Assembly: GCA_964482055.1 (NCBI GenBank)
Contig: CAYZVX010000005.1
Span: 7,697 to 71,696 of the forward strand
DNA: 64,000 nucleotides
From: G020354085 sp964482055
Lineage (GTDB): Bacteria > Pseudomonadota > Gammaproteobacteria > Acidiferrobacterales > Sulfurifustaceae
Reading direction: 5' to 3'
Shown in pieces: positions 14,602-22,802 of this stretch; position 1 is the stretch's first letter, and each line of letters opens with the position of its first letter. The notes under the pieces are model-generated. The model saw only the letters and a list, made by a program, of their open reading frames with translations. It had not been told where the DNA came from and did no database searches. The position numbers were made by a program, and so were the translations under genes.

Positions 14602-15453
14602 ATGATCCATACGACGCTGGTGAGCACGGAGCAGCTGGCGGCCCATCTCGATGACCCGAAATGGGTGGTGTTCGACTGCCGTTTTACGCTCAGCGACCCG
14701 GACGCCGGCCGGCATGCCTACCACGTCGGCCACATCCCGGGCGCGCGCTATGCCCATCTCAACGACGACCTTTCTGCGCCGGTCACGGCGAACAGCGGGC
14801 GTCACCCGCTGCCGGCGCCGAAGGAGCTGGCGGAGAAGCTCGGCCGCTGGGGCGTGGACCAGAGCAAGCAGGTCGTGGTGTACGACAGCAGTTTCGGTGC
14901 GATCGCCGCGCGCCTGTGGTGGCTGCTGCACTGGCTCGGGCACAAGGCGGTCGCCGTGCTGGACGGGGACCTGCGCAAGTGGGAGAAGGAGCGCCGGCCG
15001 CTCACCACCGAGCCGCCCCGTGTCATCCCCACACAGTTCCATCCGGCGATCCGCGAGGACGCCTGGCTCGACAGCGACGCGGTGGCGCGCCTGGTGACGG
15101 AGGGAGGCGGGCTGATCATCGATGCACGCAGTGAAGAGCGCTTCAATGGCGAGCGCGAGCCGTTCGATGCGGTGGCCGGCCACATCCCCGGGGCGATCAA
15201 CGTTCCGTTCGAGGACAACCTCGAGCCGGGCGGCACGTTCCTGTCACGCGAGGAGCTCGGTGAGCACTACCGCCGCCTGCTCGGCGGCCACCACCCGCAC
15301 ACGGTCGTGCACATGTGTGGATCGGGTGTGACGGCCTGTCACAACCTGCTCGCCATGGAGCACGCGGGGTTGCGCGGGGCACGTCTCTACGCGGGGAGCT
15401 GGAGCGAATGGATCCGCGATCCGCGCCGGCCGATCGCGACCGGCGCGGACTAG
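14602..15453 (+). CDS. sseA: Two-domain sulfurtransferase (rhodanese / 3-mercaptopyruvate type)
   Basis: This 283-residue protein has two rhodanese domains. The N-terminal one (about 1-140) is inactive, and the C-terminal one (about 155-275) has the active loop CGSGVTAC with Cys239. CGSGVTA is the signature of 3-mercaptopyruvate sulfurtransferases rather than thiosulfate sulfurtransferases, which usually read CRKGVTA. The HIPGA motif occurs in both domains (GHIPGARYAHL and GHIPGAINVPF). It could supply sulfane sulfur to the DsrEFH/DsrC relay, but it stands behind a terminator and probably has its own promoter. Confidence 0.9.
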   Translation: MIHTTLVSTEQLAAHLDDPKWVVFDCRFTLSDPDAGRHAYHVGHIPGARYAHLNDDLSAPVTANSGRHPLPAPKELAEKLGRWGVDQSKQVVVYDSSFGAIAARLWWLLHWLGHKAVAVLDGDLRKWEKERRPLTTEPPRVIPTQFHPAIREDAWLDSDAVARLVTEGGGLIIDARSEERFNGEREPFDAVAGHIPGAINVPFEDNLEPGGTFLSREELGEHYRRLLGGHHPHTVVHMCGSGVTACHNLLAMEHAGLRGARLYAGSWSEWIRDPRRPIATGAD

Positions 15454-15478
15454 CGCGGTAAGGCGCGGCGCGCGCCGG

Positions 15479-16054
15479 TCATCCCGTTTGTTCGTTTTCT
15501 TCGCTGGCGCCGCCGTGATCGGCGCCGCCGGCGATCCGGTCCATCAGCGCAAACAGCACGCCCGACACCACCAGCACGACGTGGATACCGACCTTCCAGG
15601 CCAGTGACTGGTCGGCCACCGTCCAGGTGTGCTCGGCGCCCAGGTTCTCGACGGTACCGATCCGCACGAACGCCTTGAGCAGCTCGATGGCGGAGATCGC
15701 CACGATCGAGGCGATGAGCTTGACCTTGAGGCCGGAGAAATCGACCTTGCCCATCCACTCCGGCCGGTCCTCGTGGCCGGCGGTGTTGATCTTCGACACG
15801 AAGTTCTCGTAGCCGCTGAAGATGATGATGAGTAACAGGTTCGCGATGAGCGACATGTCCACCAGGGTCAGGATGGCAAGAATCATCTCGCTCTCCGAGG
15901 CAGTCAGGATCTGACCGGCGAGATGCATGAATTCCTGCGCGAACTTGACCAGCAGGATCAGGATGCCGATCACCAAACCGAGGTAGAACGGCGCCAGCAA
16001 CCAGCGGCTGTTGAAGATCGCGACCTCGAGCGCGTGCTCGATCTTTCTCGACAT
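15479..16054 (-). CDS. YqhA-like membrane protein (UPF0114)
   Basis: This is a 191-residue inner-membrane protein of the YqhA/UPF0114 family (TIGR00645-like). Four hydrophobic segments are visible, near residues 18-37, 58-80, 112-130 and 150-170. The conserved segment SGYENFVSKI is present after the second helix. The role of the family is unknown. It converges with the sulfurtransferase gene, with only 25 bases between the stops. Confidence 0.85.
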   Translation of the reverse strand: MSRKIEHALEVAIFNSRWLLAPFYLGLVIGILILLVKFAQEFMHLAGQILTASESEMILAILTLVDMSLIANLLLIIIFSGYENFVSKINTAGHEDRPEWMGKVDFSGLKVKLIASIVAISAIELLKAFVRIGTVENLGAEHTWTVADQSLAWKVGIHVVLVVSGVLFALMDRIAGGADHGGASEENEQTG

Positions 16055-16155
16055 GTGTGTTCCCCCTGTTGTGCGAGCCGGCGGCTGGCGGGCACCAGCG
16101 CGACCGGCGCGCCATTATCGTTGGGCGCCGCCAAACTTCAAGGGCGGGCGATGGC

Positions 16156-16554
16156 CTATTTCTTCCGGTCGAGGTTGAGCGCCGCGGAGTTAATGCAGTA
16201 GCGCAATCCGGTGGGCGCCGGCCCGTCGGGAAAGACGTGGCCGAGATGCGCGCCGCACTTGGCGCAATGCACCTCGGTGCGGCGCATGCCGTGGCTCGTA
16301 TCCTCGCGCGCGCCAACATTGGCGGCGATCAGGGGCGAGTGGAAGCTCGGCCAGCCGGTGCCGGAATCGAACTTCGTTTCGGAGCTGAAAAGCTCCGCAC
16401 CGCAGCACACGCAGCGGTATATGCCGGGGTCGTGACAGTCCCAGTACGCGCCGCTGAACGCGCGTTCCGTGCCGTGCTCGCGCGTGACGCGATACTGCTC
16501 AGGCGTAAGGCGCGCGCGCCAGTCTTGGTCGGATTTCTCGCCCTTGTCGCTCAT
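16156..16554 (-). CDS. msrB: Peptide-methionine (R)-S-oxide reductase MsrB
   Basis: It repairs oxidised methionine (R-epimer). The 132-residue protein has the zinc-binding pairs CVCC and CAKC and the conserved FDSGTGWPSF. The catalytic Cys120 lies in RYCINSAAL, all in the usual order. There is no signal peptide, so it acts in the cytoplasm. It is the terminal gene of a minus-strand run following the PKHD-type hydroxylase. Confidence 0.96.
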   Translation of the reverse strand: MSDKGEKSDQDWRARLTPEQYRVTREHGTERAFSGAYWDCHDPGIYRCVCCGAELFSSETKFDSGTGWPSFHSPLIAANVGAREDTSHGMRRTEVHCAKCGAHLGHVFPDGPAPTGLRYCINSAALNLDRKK

Positions 16555-16571
16555 CGCCGTCTCCCGGTCGG

Positions 16572-17246
16572 TTACACCTCACTCCACATCCTTACCAGGT
16601 TGACATATACACGGTTGACACGCGCCGTGTCCGGCGCGTCGGGATCGGTCTTGAGCAGCCGTTCGCGCACCTGGTTGAGCTCGTAGAGCAGCTCGCGCTT
16701 GGCTGGGTCGCGCACTAGGCTCTGCACCCAGGTTACCGCCACCAACCGCTCGCCACGCGTGACCGGATTGACGCGATGCAGGCTCGAGGACGGATACATC
16801 ACCGCATCGCCGGCCGGCAGTTTCACGGCGGTTTCGCCGAAGCTCGTGCGTATCACCAACTCCCCGCCGTCGTAGTCGTTGGGGTCGTTCAGGAACACCG
16901 TGACCGACACATCAGTGCGGTAGCGGCCGCCGTCCGGGCCCATGACCGGATCATCGACGTGGTCGCCGTAGGTCATGCCCGGCGCATAGCGCGCATAGAA
17001 GGGTGTCGCGACCTTGAGGGGCAGGGCCCCGGCGCGATAGACCGGATGCCGAACCAGGCTGCCCATCACCAGGCTGTCGAGGGTTTCGATCTCGCGCGCG
17101 GCGCGATCGAGCTCCTCGTTGCGCTTGACCCGGCCGGCGGCCAGTCCGGCCGACAGGCGACCGTCGACGAACGGCGCGCCCTTGAGCAGGGCACGCGCGC
17201 CTTCCAGTTGATCACGGGTCAGTACCGCGGGGACGTGCAGCAGCAT
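16572..17246 (-). CDS. PKHD-type Fe(II)/2-oxoglutarate hydroxylase (PiuC/YbiX family)
   Basis: This 224-residue oxygenase is of the PiuC/YbiX family, often linked with iron uptake elsewhere, although no TonB receptor is adjacent here. The iron ligands are His96-Val-Asp98 (YGDHVDD) and His157 (SSSLHRVNPVTRGER), with a nearby Arg for 2-oxoglutarate. The N-terminal part (VPAVLTRDQLEGARALL) matches the family start. It lies 17 bases upstream of msrB. Confidence 0.9.
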   Translation of the reverse strand: MLLHVPAVLTRDQLEGARALLKGAPFVDGRLSAGLAAGRVKRNEELDRAAREIETLDSLVMGSLVRHPVYRAGALPLKVATPFYARYAPGMTYGDHVDDPVMGPDGGRYRTDVSVTVFLNDPNDYDGGELVIRTSFGETAVKLPAGDAVMYPSSSLHRVNPVTRGERLVAVTWVQSLVRDPAKRELLYELNQVRERLLKTDPDAPDTARVNRVYVNLVRMWSEV

Positions 17247-17296
17247 GGTGGGTCGCCGGTATGCGGACGGCTTCAGATAGATTATAGCGGGCCGCC

Positions 17297-18010
17297 TCAG
17301 CGGTAAAACAGCGTGACACCGCCTAGCAGCACCAGCCAGGCCACGCCACGGCGGAAGTGCGCCTCATTGATGCGGAAATGCAGGTGGTTGCTGAACCACA
17401 GTGCCACGGCCAGGAACGGGGCGGTGAAGATCATCATCTCGACGATGTTCGGGGTGATGGTGCCGTTGACAATGTAGCCGGCGGCGCGGAACAGGTTGGT
17501 GGCGAGGAAGAAGGCCAGCGCGTAGTTACGTACCGTGGTCTTGTCGTTGAAGGTGCCGAGCAGGCGTGTGAGCGTGATCGGCCCGCTGATGCCGAACAGC
17601 GCCGCCGAGGCCCCGGCCACGGTGTCGAACACCGGGTGCAGGCGCGGTGCAATGCGAATGCGACCCGGTGCCAGCACCAGGTAGACGCCGAACAAGGTGA
17701 TGGCCGAGGCGAGCAGCATCTGAAACAGCGACGCCGAGAAGTAGTAGAACAGCGCCAGCCCAACGACACCGCCGATTGCCGCGAACAGCAACATGCGCCA
17801 CAGCACGCGGGCATTGACGGTACGCGGCGAGCGCCACAGGCCGATGGCCGCCACCAGGATCTGCGGCAGCAGGGAGTAGATCACGAGCGTGCGCGTGTCG
17901 TAGAAGATGCTCATGAGCGGGAGCATCAGGATGGTGCCCGCGAGCCCGAAGGTGATCTCGAGCGTGTAGGTGACGATGCAGACGACCGTCAGCGCAATGA
18001 GCGGCAACAT
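17297..18010 (-). CDS. TauE/SafE-family membrane transporter
   Basis: This 237-residue membrane protein of the TauE/SafE (DUF81) family has about seven or eight hydrophobic helices. Members are proposed to export sulfite, sulfoacetate or other anions. A sulfite exporter would suit a cell producing sulfite through rDsr, but the substrate is inferred. I chose ATG at 18010; the longer frame to 18193 adds an unlikely Arg/Ser/Pro-rich stretch that overlaps the next gene. It lies between two Fe/2OG hydroxylase genes. Confidence 0.8.
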   Translation of the reverse strand: MLPLIALTVVCIVTYTLEITFGLAGTILMLPLMSIFYDTRTLVIYSLLPQILVAAIGLWRSPRTVNARVLWRMLLFAAIGGVVGLALFYYFSASLFQMLLASAITLFGVYLVLAPGRIRIAPRLHPVFDTVAGASAALFGISGPITLTRLLGTFNDKTTVRNYALAFFLATNLFRAAGYIVNGTITPNIVEMMIFTAPFLAVALWFSNHLHFRINEAHFRRGVAWLVLLGGVTLFYR

Positions 18011-18023
18011 ACCGGTGGTCGGA

Positions 18024-18596
18024 TCAGGCGAAGCAGATCCAGGTGGTGGCAATGTACTTGACGCCGGTCTCGACCGTGACGGCGCGGTGCACGTGGGTCC
18101 AGAACGGCGGAAACAGGACGAGCTTGCCCTCGGCGGGTTTGACCTTGATGTCCTGCAGGGGGAACTCGGTTTCTCCACCCGGGCCGGGGACATCGTTTAG
18201 ATACCACAGTGCCACGAGCTGGCGCGCCATGAACTCGCCCGGACCGGAGTCGACGTGCCAGTGATAGTATTCGCCGGCCCGATAGCGCTGCATGTTGTAG
18301 CCGAGATCCTTGAAGCGGTTGGCGGCGAAGAAAGGGAACCGGGCGCGGAACTCGTTGAAGGCGGCGGCGAGCGAGGCCGTGAGCAGCTTGTCGATGTCCG
18401 CCCAGTCCTCGCGTCCGCTGATGCGCAGGTCCGTGGTCTTCTTTACGCTCGCGGCCTGCTGCGGCGACTGCCCGATGCGCCCGGCGTACTGCTGGTCGGT
18501 GCGCTCTTCGAAGCGGCGGATCATCTCGCGACAAACGTCGCTCGGCAGGGCCCTGGGGATCTCGTAGATGAAAGTGTGCGGTGCGACTTCGCGCAT
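18024..18596 (-). CDS. Prolyl-4-hydroxylase-like Fe(II)/2OG oxygenase
   Basis: This is a 190-residue 2OG-Fe(II) oxygenase. The iron site is His114-Val-Asp116 (YYHWHVDSGPGEF) and His170 (THVHRAVTVETGVKYIATTW). The domain covers most of the protein and resembles the PKHD/P4H group; the target is unknown. I chose ATG at 18596, because further extension would run into an antisense overlap with the divergent HPP gene region. It starts 13 bases upstream of the TauE-like gene and probably forms an operon with it. Confidence 0.82.
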   Translation of the reverse strand: MREVAPHTFIYEIPRALPSDVCREMIRRFEERTDQQYAGRIGQSPQQAASVKKTTDLRISGREDWADIDKLLTASLAAAFNEFRARFPFFAANRFKDLGYNMQRYRAGEYYHWHVDSGPGEFMARQLVALWYLNDVPGPGGETEFPLQDIKVKPAEGKLVLFPPFWTHVHRAVTVETGVKYIATTWICFA

Positions 18597-18738
18597 CGGA
18601 TTGGCGCCGCCTACCGGGGGGCGGGCCGACGGATTATGGTCTGGGGGCTCTGCGTGCGTCAAACGTGGGGCGCGGCGGGTGACAGCGGCCACGCGAAACG
18701 GTATAAAGCCCGCCCTCGGCAGTGGCGTGCAGCACCGG

Positions 18739-19968
18739 ATGTCAGTCCCACCCGCACCGTCTTCGAAGCACTCCCTGATGCGCGACTGGGTGCGCCGTTT
18801 CTTTCCGCCGCAGCCGTTCGCGAGCCCCGCTGAGAAGACGCTCGGCGGGTTCGGCGCGTTCTTCGGCGTGCTTGGGCTCGTGGCCGGCTCGCACTACTTG
18901 GCCCCCGACCTGCTCGTGTTCGTGGTCGCCTCGATGGGCGCCTCGGCCGTGTTGTTCTTCGCCGCGCCGCACAGTCCGCTCGCCCAGCCATGGGCCTTCG
19001 TCGGCGGACATTTGGTCTCGGCCGCGGTCGGCGTCACCTGCTACAAGCTCATCCCCGACAGCTTCGGCGCGGTGGCGGCCGCGGTGTCGCTTGCCATCAT
19101 CGCCATGCATTTTCTGCACTGCCTGCACCCGCCGGGCGGCTCGACCGCGCTCCTGGCCGTGGCCGGCGGAAGCAGCATTCACGAGCTCGGCTACGGCTAC
19201 GTGATCGCGCCGGTAGGGCTCAACGTGGTGCTGTTCCTGGTCCTGGCCCTGGTCGTGAACAACCTGATTCCCGGGCGGCGCTATCCGCCCCGAGCCCGGC
19301 AGCCGAGCGAAAGCAAGCAGGCACAGGAGCTGGTCGGCTGGCCGCTCGGCAAATTCGGCCTGACCCGGGAGGACCTCGAGGGCGCGCTCAAGGCGATGGA
19401 CGCCTTCATCGATGTGACCGAGCAGGACCTCGAGCAGATTTACGCCAAGGCCCTGCTGCAGTCGCACCGCCGCCGCTTGGGCGAGATGCACTGCGAGGAT
19501 GTCATGACGCGCGAGGTGGTGACGGCCGAGTTCGGTGACGAGCTGGGCGAAGTGTGGCGCCGCATGCGCGATCAGAAGGTGAAGGGTATCCCGGTGGTCG
19601 ATCGCGCCCAGCGCGTAATCGGCATGGTTACGATCCTCGACTTTCTGAAGCTCGCCGGACCGTGCGAGCCGACGCCTGTTTTCGAGCGGCTGTGCCGCAT
19701 GATCCGGCGCACCCCCGGCCTCACATCGGACAAACCCGAAGTAGTCGGTCAGATCATGTCGAGGCCCGCGATCACGGCGCGCAACAGCGCGCATGTCGTC
19801 GCGCTGATTCCGCTGTTCGCCAGGCACGGTATCCACCATGTCCCGATCGTCGACGCCAAGGACAAGCTGGTCGGGATCGTGACCCAGTCGGACTTGATGG
19901 AGGCGCTGTACAGCTACCGGGCTTCGCTGGGCGGGACGGGCATGGCGGCGCCCAGCAGCTCCTCGTAG
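18739..19968 (+). CDS. HPP-family membrane protein with paired CBS domains
   Basis: This 409-residue protein has an N-terminal HPP domain with four helices (about 35-180) carrying the name-giving motif LHPPGGSTAL. Cytoplasmic tandem CBS domains follow at about 245-400 (CEDVMTREVVTAEFGDEL and IMSRPAITARNSAHVVAL read in part). HPP proteins have been implicated in nitrite transport in plastids and cyanobacteria; the bacterial role is uncertain. CBS pairs usually sense adenosine nucleotides. I chose ATG at 18739; an earlier in-frame start adds low-complexity sequence. Its 3' end overlaps the convergent next gene by 55 bases. Confidence 0.8.
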   Translation: MSVPPAPSSKHSLMRDWVRRFFPPQPFASPAEKTLGGFGAFFGVLGLVAGSHYLAPDLLVFVVASMGASAVLFFAAPHSPLAQPWAFVGGHLVSAAVGVTCYKLIPDSFGAVAAAVSLAIIAMHFLHCLHPPGGSTALLAVAGGSSIHELGYGYVIAPVGLNVVLFLVLALVVNNLIPGRRYPPRARQPSESKQAQELVGWPLGKFGLTREDLEGALKAMDAFIDVTEQDLEQIYAKALLQSHRRRLGEMHCEDVMTREVVTAEFGDELGEVWRRMRDQKVKGIPVVDRAQRVIGMVTILDFLKLAGPCEPTPVFERLCRMIRRTPGLTSDKPEVVGQIMSRPAITARNSAHVVALIPLFARHGIHHVPIVDAKDKLVGIVTQSDLMEALYSYRASLGGTGMAAPSSSS

Positions 19969-20510
19969 CGTCGTTTGACCGCCGCCAGGCGCTGGTCCTC
20001 GGCGTCTTTCTCGCTGTCGGCGAGCGGCGATTCGGCCCACTGGCCGCTCGCCGCGTCCAGCACCGCAAAGCGGTAGCCGCGGCCGGACTTGTAGACCTTG
20101 CTCACCTGCTTGCCGGCCTGTTCCAGGGCCTGCAGTTTGGTGAGGGGCTGGCGCGCCGCCGGCGCGACGGTCCGCGCCGGCGGGGCTGGCGCGAAGGAGA
20201 ATTGCGTGTCGCCCATTTCGCCCGCTGTGTCGATGTCGACGCCGGTCACACCGGGCAGGCGCGTCAGGATGTAACCGGCCATCAGCTCCACCATGGTCGT
20301 GTTGCCGCTGCTCATGGACGTCATGAGCCGGTTGGCGGCAATCTGGCAGCGCTGCGTGACATTCGGGTGCTCCACGAATTCGCGGCTCATTTGCCAGCCA
20401 CGATCCATGTCGCGATCCATTTTGCGATAGAACTCTTCGGCCGAGCGCAGCGTCTCGTCCGGCACTTCGACGGTGAACAGCTTGTCGGCCAACGTGACGT
20501 TGAGCTTCAC
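19914..20510 (-). CDS. Uncharacterised 198-aa protein
   Basis: I do not recognise this protein. It is 198 residues, soluble and without a signal peptide. The N-terminal 90 residues look folded (KLNVTLADKLFTVEVPDE). A Pro/Ala-rich linker lies near 105-125, followed by a second small domain (GRGYRFAVLDAASGQWAE) and a helical tail. Its last 55 bases are antisense to the end of the HPP-CBS gene. It is probably co-transcribed with the upstream 352-aa gene (24-base gap). Confidence 0.7.
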   Translation of the reverse strand: MKLNVTLADKLFTVEVPDETLRSAEEFYRKMDRDMDRGWQMSREFVEHPNVTQRCQIAANRLMTSMSSGNTTMVELMAGYILTRLPGVTGVDIDTAGEMGDTQFSFAPAPPARTVAPAARQPLTKLQALEQAGKQVSKVYKSGRGYRFAVLDAASGQWAESPLADSEKDAEDQRLAAVKRRYEELLGAAMPVPPSEAR

Positions 20511-20534
20511 GGATGCTAACTGGGGACGATGGCC

Positions 20535-21593
20535 CTAGTGCGCAGCGCTGCGACCAGCGGCTGGGGGTTCGAGCAACCCGATAATCGCTTCCCCGACGTG
20601 CTCGCCGTCACGGTCGAAGAGCCGCAGCATCTGTCCGGCGATGTCGAACCAGCGCGCCTCGCCGATGGCGGCGGTCTGGGCGATCGCCCGGGTCGTTCCG
20701 CCAGCGAGCCACTGCCGGTAGGCGGCGGCGAGCTCCGGAAAAAGCTGCTTGCGCATGCCGGTGAAGTTGGAGAAATAGAAATGCAGCGAGGCATGGGCGT
20801 CGCGCTGCACGAGCGCTGGCAGGGTGGTGCTGCAATCGGCGATGAGGTCGCGCACGGCGCGTGCCAGGATCTCGCCCTTGGAGCGCGACAGCGCTTGGAG
20901 CATCGCCTCCCACTGCTCCCCGAGCCGCTGGCCGGCCAGACCCTCGCCGAGCTCGTGCAGCGTCATGGTCTCGGTCTCGTTGTCAGTCATGCGCTCGAGG
21001 GCGGCCTCGACGTCCGCATCAAACCCGTAGGCGGCCATGACCTTCTGCATGGCCGGGTTGTTCCGGCTGAAGCGCGACTCTTCGATCTTTTCCCAGGCGA
21101 ACCGGCGCACCGACTCCTTGCGCACGAAAATGGTGTCGCCCCGCAACATGGCCGGTGGCGCCTCGATGTCGCGCGCGTACTCGCAGGAGGAGGTGTAGAT
21201 CGTGAACCCGCAGCGCCGCTCCTGCCGCTGCAACTGACCGAGAAAGAAATGCGGCTTGCAGAACCGACCGATTCCCCCGCTGTACACGTAACCCTGCGGC
21301 ACGAGCTCGCGATTTATGACCTCGACCTGAAAAGGGTCGGCTTGGCCGTCGGGCAAGGGCAGCGGCTGATACTCGGCCGTGTCGAGCGCGTCCCACATGC
21401 GCTCGCGTTCCTGCATCCAGGCGCCGACTTCGTCACGCCGCAACTGCTCGGTGAGCGGAATGTCGTTTTCCCAGCGGTAGTACTCGCGCATTTTCAGCAG
21501 AAACACGCACAACCCAAAATCCCCGGCATGCCGCGCATCCGAGATATGGCAGTTGCCCTGCACCGCGCTCGCGAGTTGTCCGATATTGAGCAT
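20535..21593 (-). CDS. Conserved uncharacterised protein (possibly Sfum_1244 family)
   Basis: This 352-residue cytoplasmic protein starts MLNIGQLASAVQGNCHISDA and continues HAGDFGLCVFLLKMREYYRWEND. That N-terminus matches my memory of the Sfum_1244 family, which has no known function. Scattered cysteines (residues 15, 29, 111, 128, 136) and several Trp/Tyr-rich segments are visible, but no ordered metal motif. It precedes the 198-aa gene on the same strand. The family name is tentative. Confidence 0.7.
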   Translation of the reverse strand: MLNIGQLASAVQGNCHISDARHAGDFGLCVFLLKMREYYRWENDIPLTEQLRRDEVGAWMQERERMWDALDTAEYQPLPLPDGQADPFQVEVINRELVPQGYVYSGGIGRFCKPHFFLGQLQRQERRCGFTIYTSSCEYARDIEAPPAMLRGDTIFVRKESVRRFAWEKIEESRFSRNNPAMQKVMAAYGFDADVEAALERMTDNETETMTLHELGEGLAGQRLGEQWEAMLQALSRSKGEILARAVRDLIADCSTTLPALVQRDAHASLHFYFSNFTGMRKQLFPELAAAYRQWLAGGTTRAIAQTAAIGEARWFDIAGQMLRLFDRDGEHVGEAIIGLLEPPAAGRSAAH

Positions 21594-21803
21594 CGCTAAT
21601 CGTGTCTGGGTCTGCTAACGCTACGCCTAAGTATAGGGATCGTCTCGGCCCCCAAAAAGCGCCGGAGCGTGGGGTCTTACCGGTCCTGTCGCACCACGAC
21701 GTTCATCGCGTGCAAGCAGCAGGGTCGCGCCCCTGCGCGCGGGGCCTGATCGCTCCCAAAGGGACACGGATGCGCGGCTGCGGCGAGCATGCGGTGCCGG
21801 ATA
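21594..21803. other. Non-coding spacer before the 65-aa gene
   Basis: No protein-like frame or strong hairpin is visible here. With the promoter and leader that follow, it makes up a 306-base intergenic region between two divergent genes. The divergent gene at 21593 must also start from within it, but no good minus-strand promoter stands out. Confidence 0.5.
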
Positions 21804-21831
21804 TTGAAAAGGTGGTGGCTTTGAGTACACT
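21804..21831 (+). promoter_or_regulatory. Sigma70-type promoter of the 65-aa gene
   Basis: TTGAAA is followed after 16 bases by TACACT. This would give a leader of about 60 bases with a pyrimidine-rich stretch and an AGGAG site before the ATG at 21900. Together with the terminator at 22126 it defines a single-gene transcript. Confidence 0.55.
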
Positions 21832-21899
21832 AAGCGCCCGCTTTGACGTCCGTTGTGATCTCTCGTCTCGATTCTCTTCTCTTTTAGGAGCAGCTTGTC

Positions 21900-22097
21900 A
21901 TGAATGCTACGTATCGCCAGACCATCGACGCCATGGAAAAGAAAGGGGTGAATCCCGAATACATCAATGGCTGGGCCTGCGGCTACCTGCACAACCCCAA
22001 ACGGGAAGAGCAGCGCATCAACGAGGCCTATGAGGCTGGCTACAAGGACGGCTGGGAAAGAAAGACCGACGGCTTCAGCGCCTGGGTGAAGAAATAG
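21900..22097 (+). CDS. Small soluble 65-aa protein, monocistronic
   Basis: This is a 65-residue protein of unrecognised family: charged, with two Gly-Trp/Gly-Tyr repeats (YINGWACGYLHNP and YEAGYKDGWERK). There is one cysteine (Cys27) and no signal or membrane segment. It is unusually well framed, with a promoter, an AGGAG ribosome binding site and an intrinsic terminator 29 bases after the stop. That suggests an independently and perhaps strongly expressed small protein. Confidence 0.7.
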   Translation: MNATYRQTIDAMEKKGVNPEYINGWACGYLHNPKREEQRINEAYEAGYKDGWERKTDGFSAWVKK

Positions 22098-22125
22098 GGC
22101 GAGGCTGTTCCACCGAGCTGTACCC

Positions 22126-22155
22126 ATGGGCCGCGGGAGCGGCCCATTTGCTTTA
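22126..22155 (+). terminator. Intrinsic terminator after the 65-aa gene
   Basis: ATGGGCCGC pairs perfectly with GCGGCCCAT (9 bp, loop ggga), followed by TTGCTTTA. The T-run is interrupted but in the right place. Confidence 0.75.
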
Positions 22156-22173
22156 CCGGCGTCGCGCCGAGGG

Positions 22174-22608
22174 CTACGCCTGTTCCTCGGAGCGCTTGTA
22201 CCATTTCTTGGCTTCCTCCGGGTTGCGCTCGACGCCTAGGCCCTGCTCGTACATCAGGCCGAGAGTCATCTGTGAGCCGGCCAGGCCCTGTTCGGCGGCA
22301 AGGCGGAACCACTTCGCCGCTTCCGCCTCGTTTTTCGCCGTGCACTCCCCGTGCAGGTACATGAAGCCGAGGCCGTGCTGGGCAAGGGGATAGCCCTGCT
22401 CGGCAGCGGCACGCATCCACTTGAACGCCTGCTCGGGGTTCTTGACCATGCCGAGCCCGTTTTGCGCCATGATGGCCAGGCGGTGTTGGGCCTGCGCGTT
22501 TCCGGCCCTGGCAAGCGGCTCGAGCAGCGCCCAGGCCTTGGTAAAATGCTTGGCCTCGAAGGCGGAAAGCCCGCTGTTCAGATCCATATCCAGATTCTGC
22601 GTCGTCAT
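22174..22608 (-). CDS. Sel1-repeat protein
   Basis: This is a 144-residue protein with three consecutive Sel1-like repeats (about residues 36-140). The signature pieces are AQHRLAIMAQNGLGMVKNPEQA, AQHGLGFMYLHGE and SQMTLGLMYEQGLGVERNPEEA (each read in part). Sel1 proteins are protein-interaction scaffolds. No signal peptide is present from the ATG at 22608; a longer frame to 22764 adds an Arg-rich, non-repeat segment and is rejected. The partner is unknown. Confidence 0.85.
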   Translation of the reverse strand: MTTQNLDMDLNSGLSAFEAKHFTKAWALLEPLARAGNAQAQHRLAIMAQNGLGMVKNPEQAFKWMRAAAEQGYPLAQHGLGFMYLHGECTAKNEAEAAKWFRLAAEQGLAGSQMTLGLMYEQGLGVERNPEEAKKWYKRSEEQA

Positions 22609-22745
22609 CGTCGTTTCGCACTTTATTGATCGACCCGCATTGTGCCAGATGCGCCGCGGCCGCGGTAAGCCGCGCCTAATGCGCGCCCGTGGGATCCGGC
22701 GGTACGGCTTGAGCCGGGCGAGGTAAGCGCGGCTTGCGAACGCGT

Positions 22746-22773
22746 TTGGCGCCTGGCGAATCACGGCTAGAAT
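22746..22773 (+). promoter_or_regulatory. Sigma70-type promoter upstream of the 186-aa gene
   Basis: TTGGCG is separated by 16 bases from TAGAAT. The start codon at 22803 would lie about 23 bases after the predicted transcription start. Confidence 0.5.
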
Positions 22774-22802
22774 TCGTCACCTGCACGGCACTGGCACACC
22801 GC

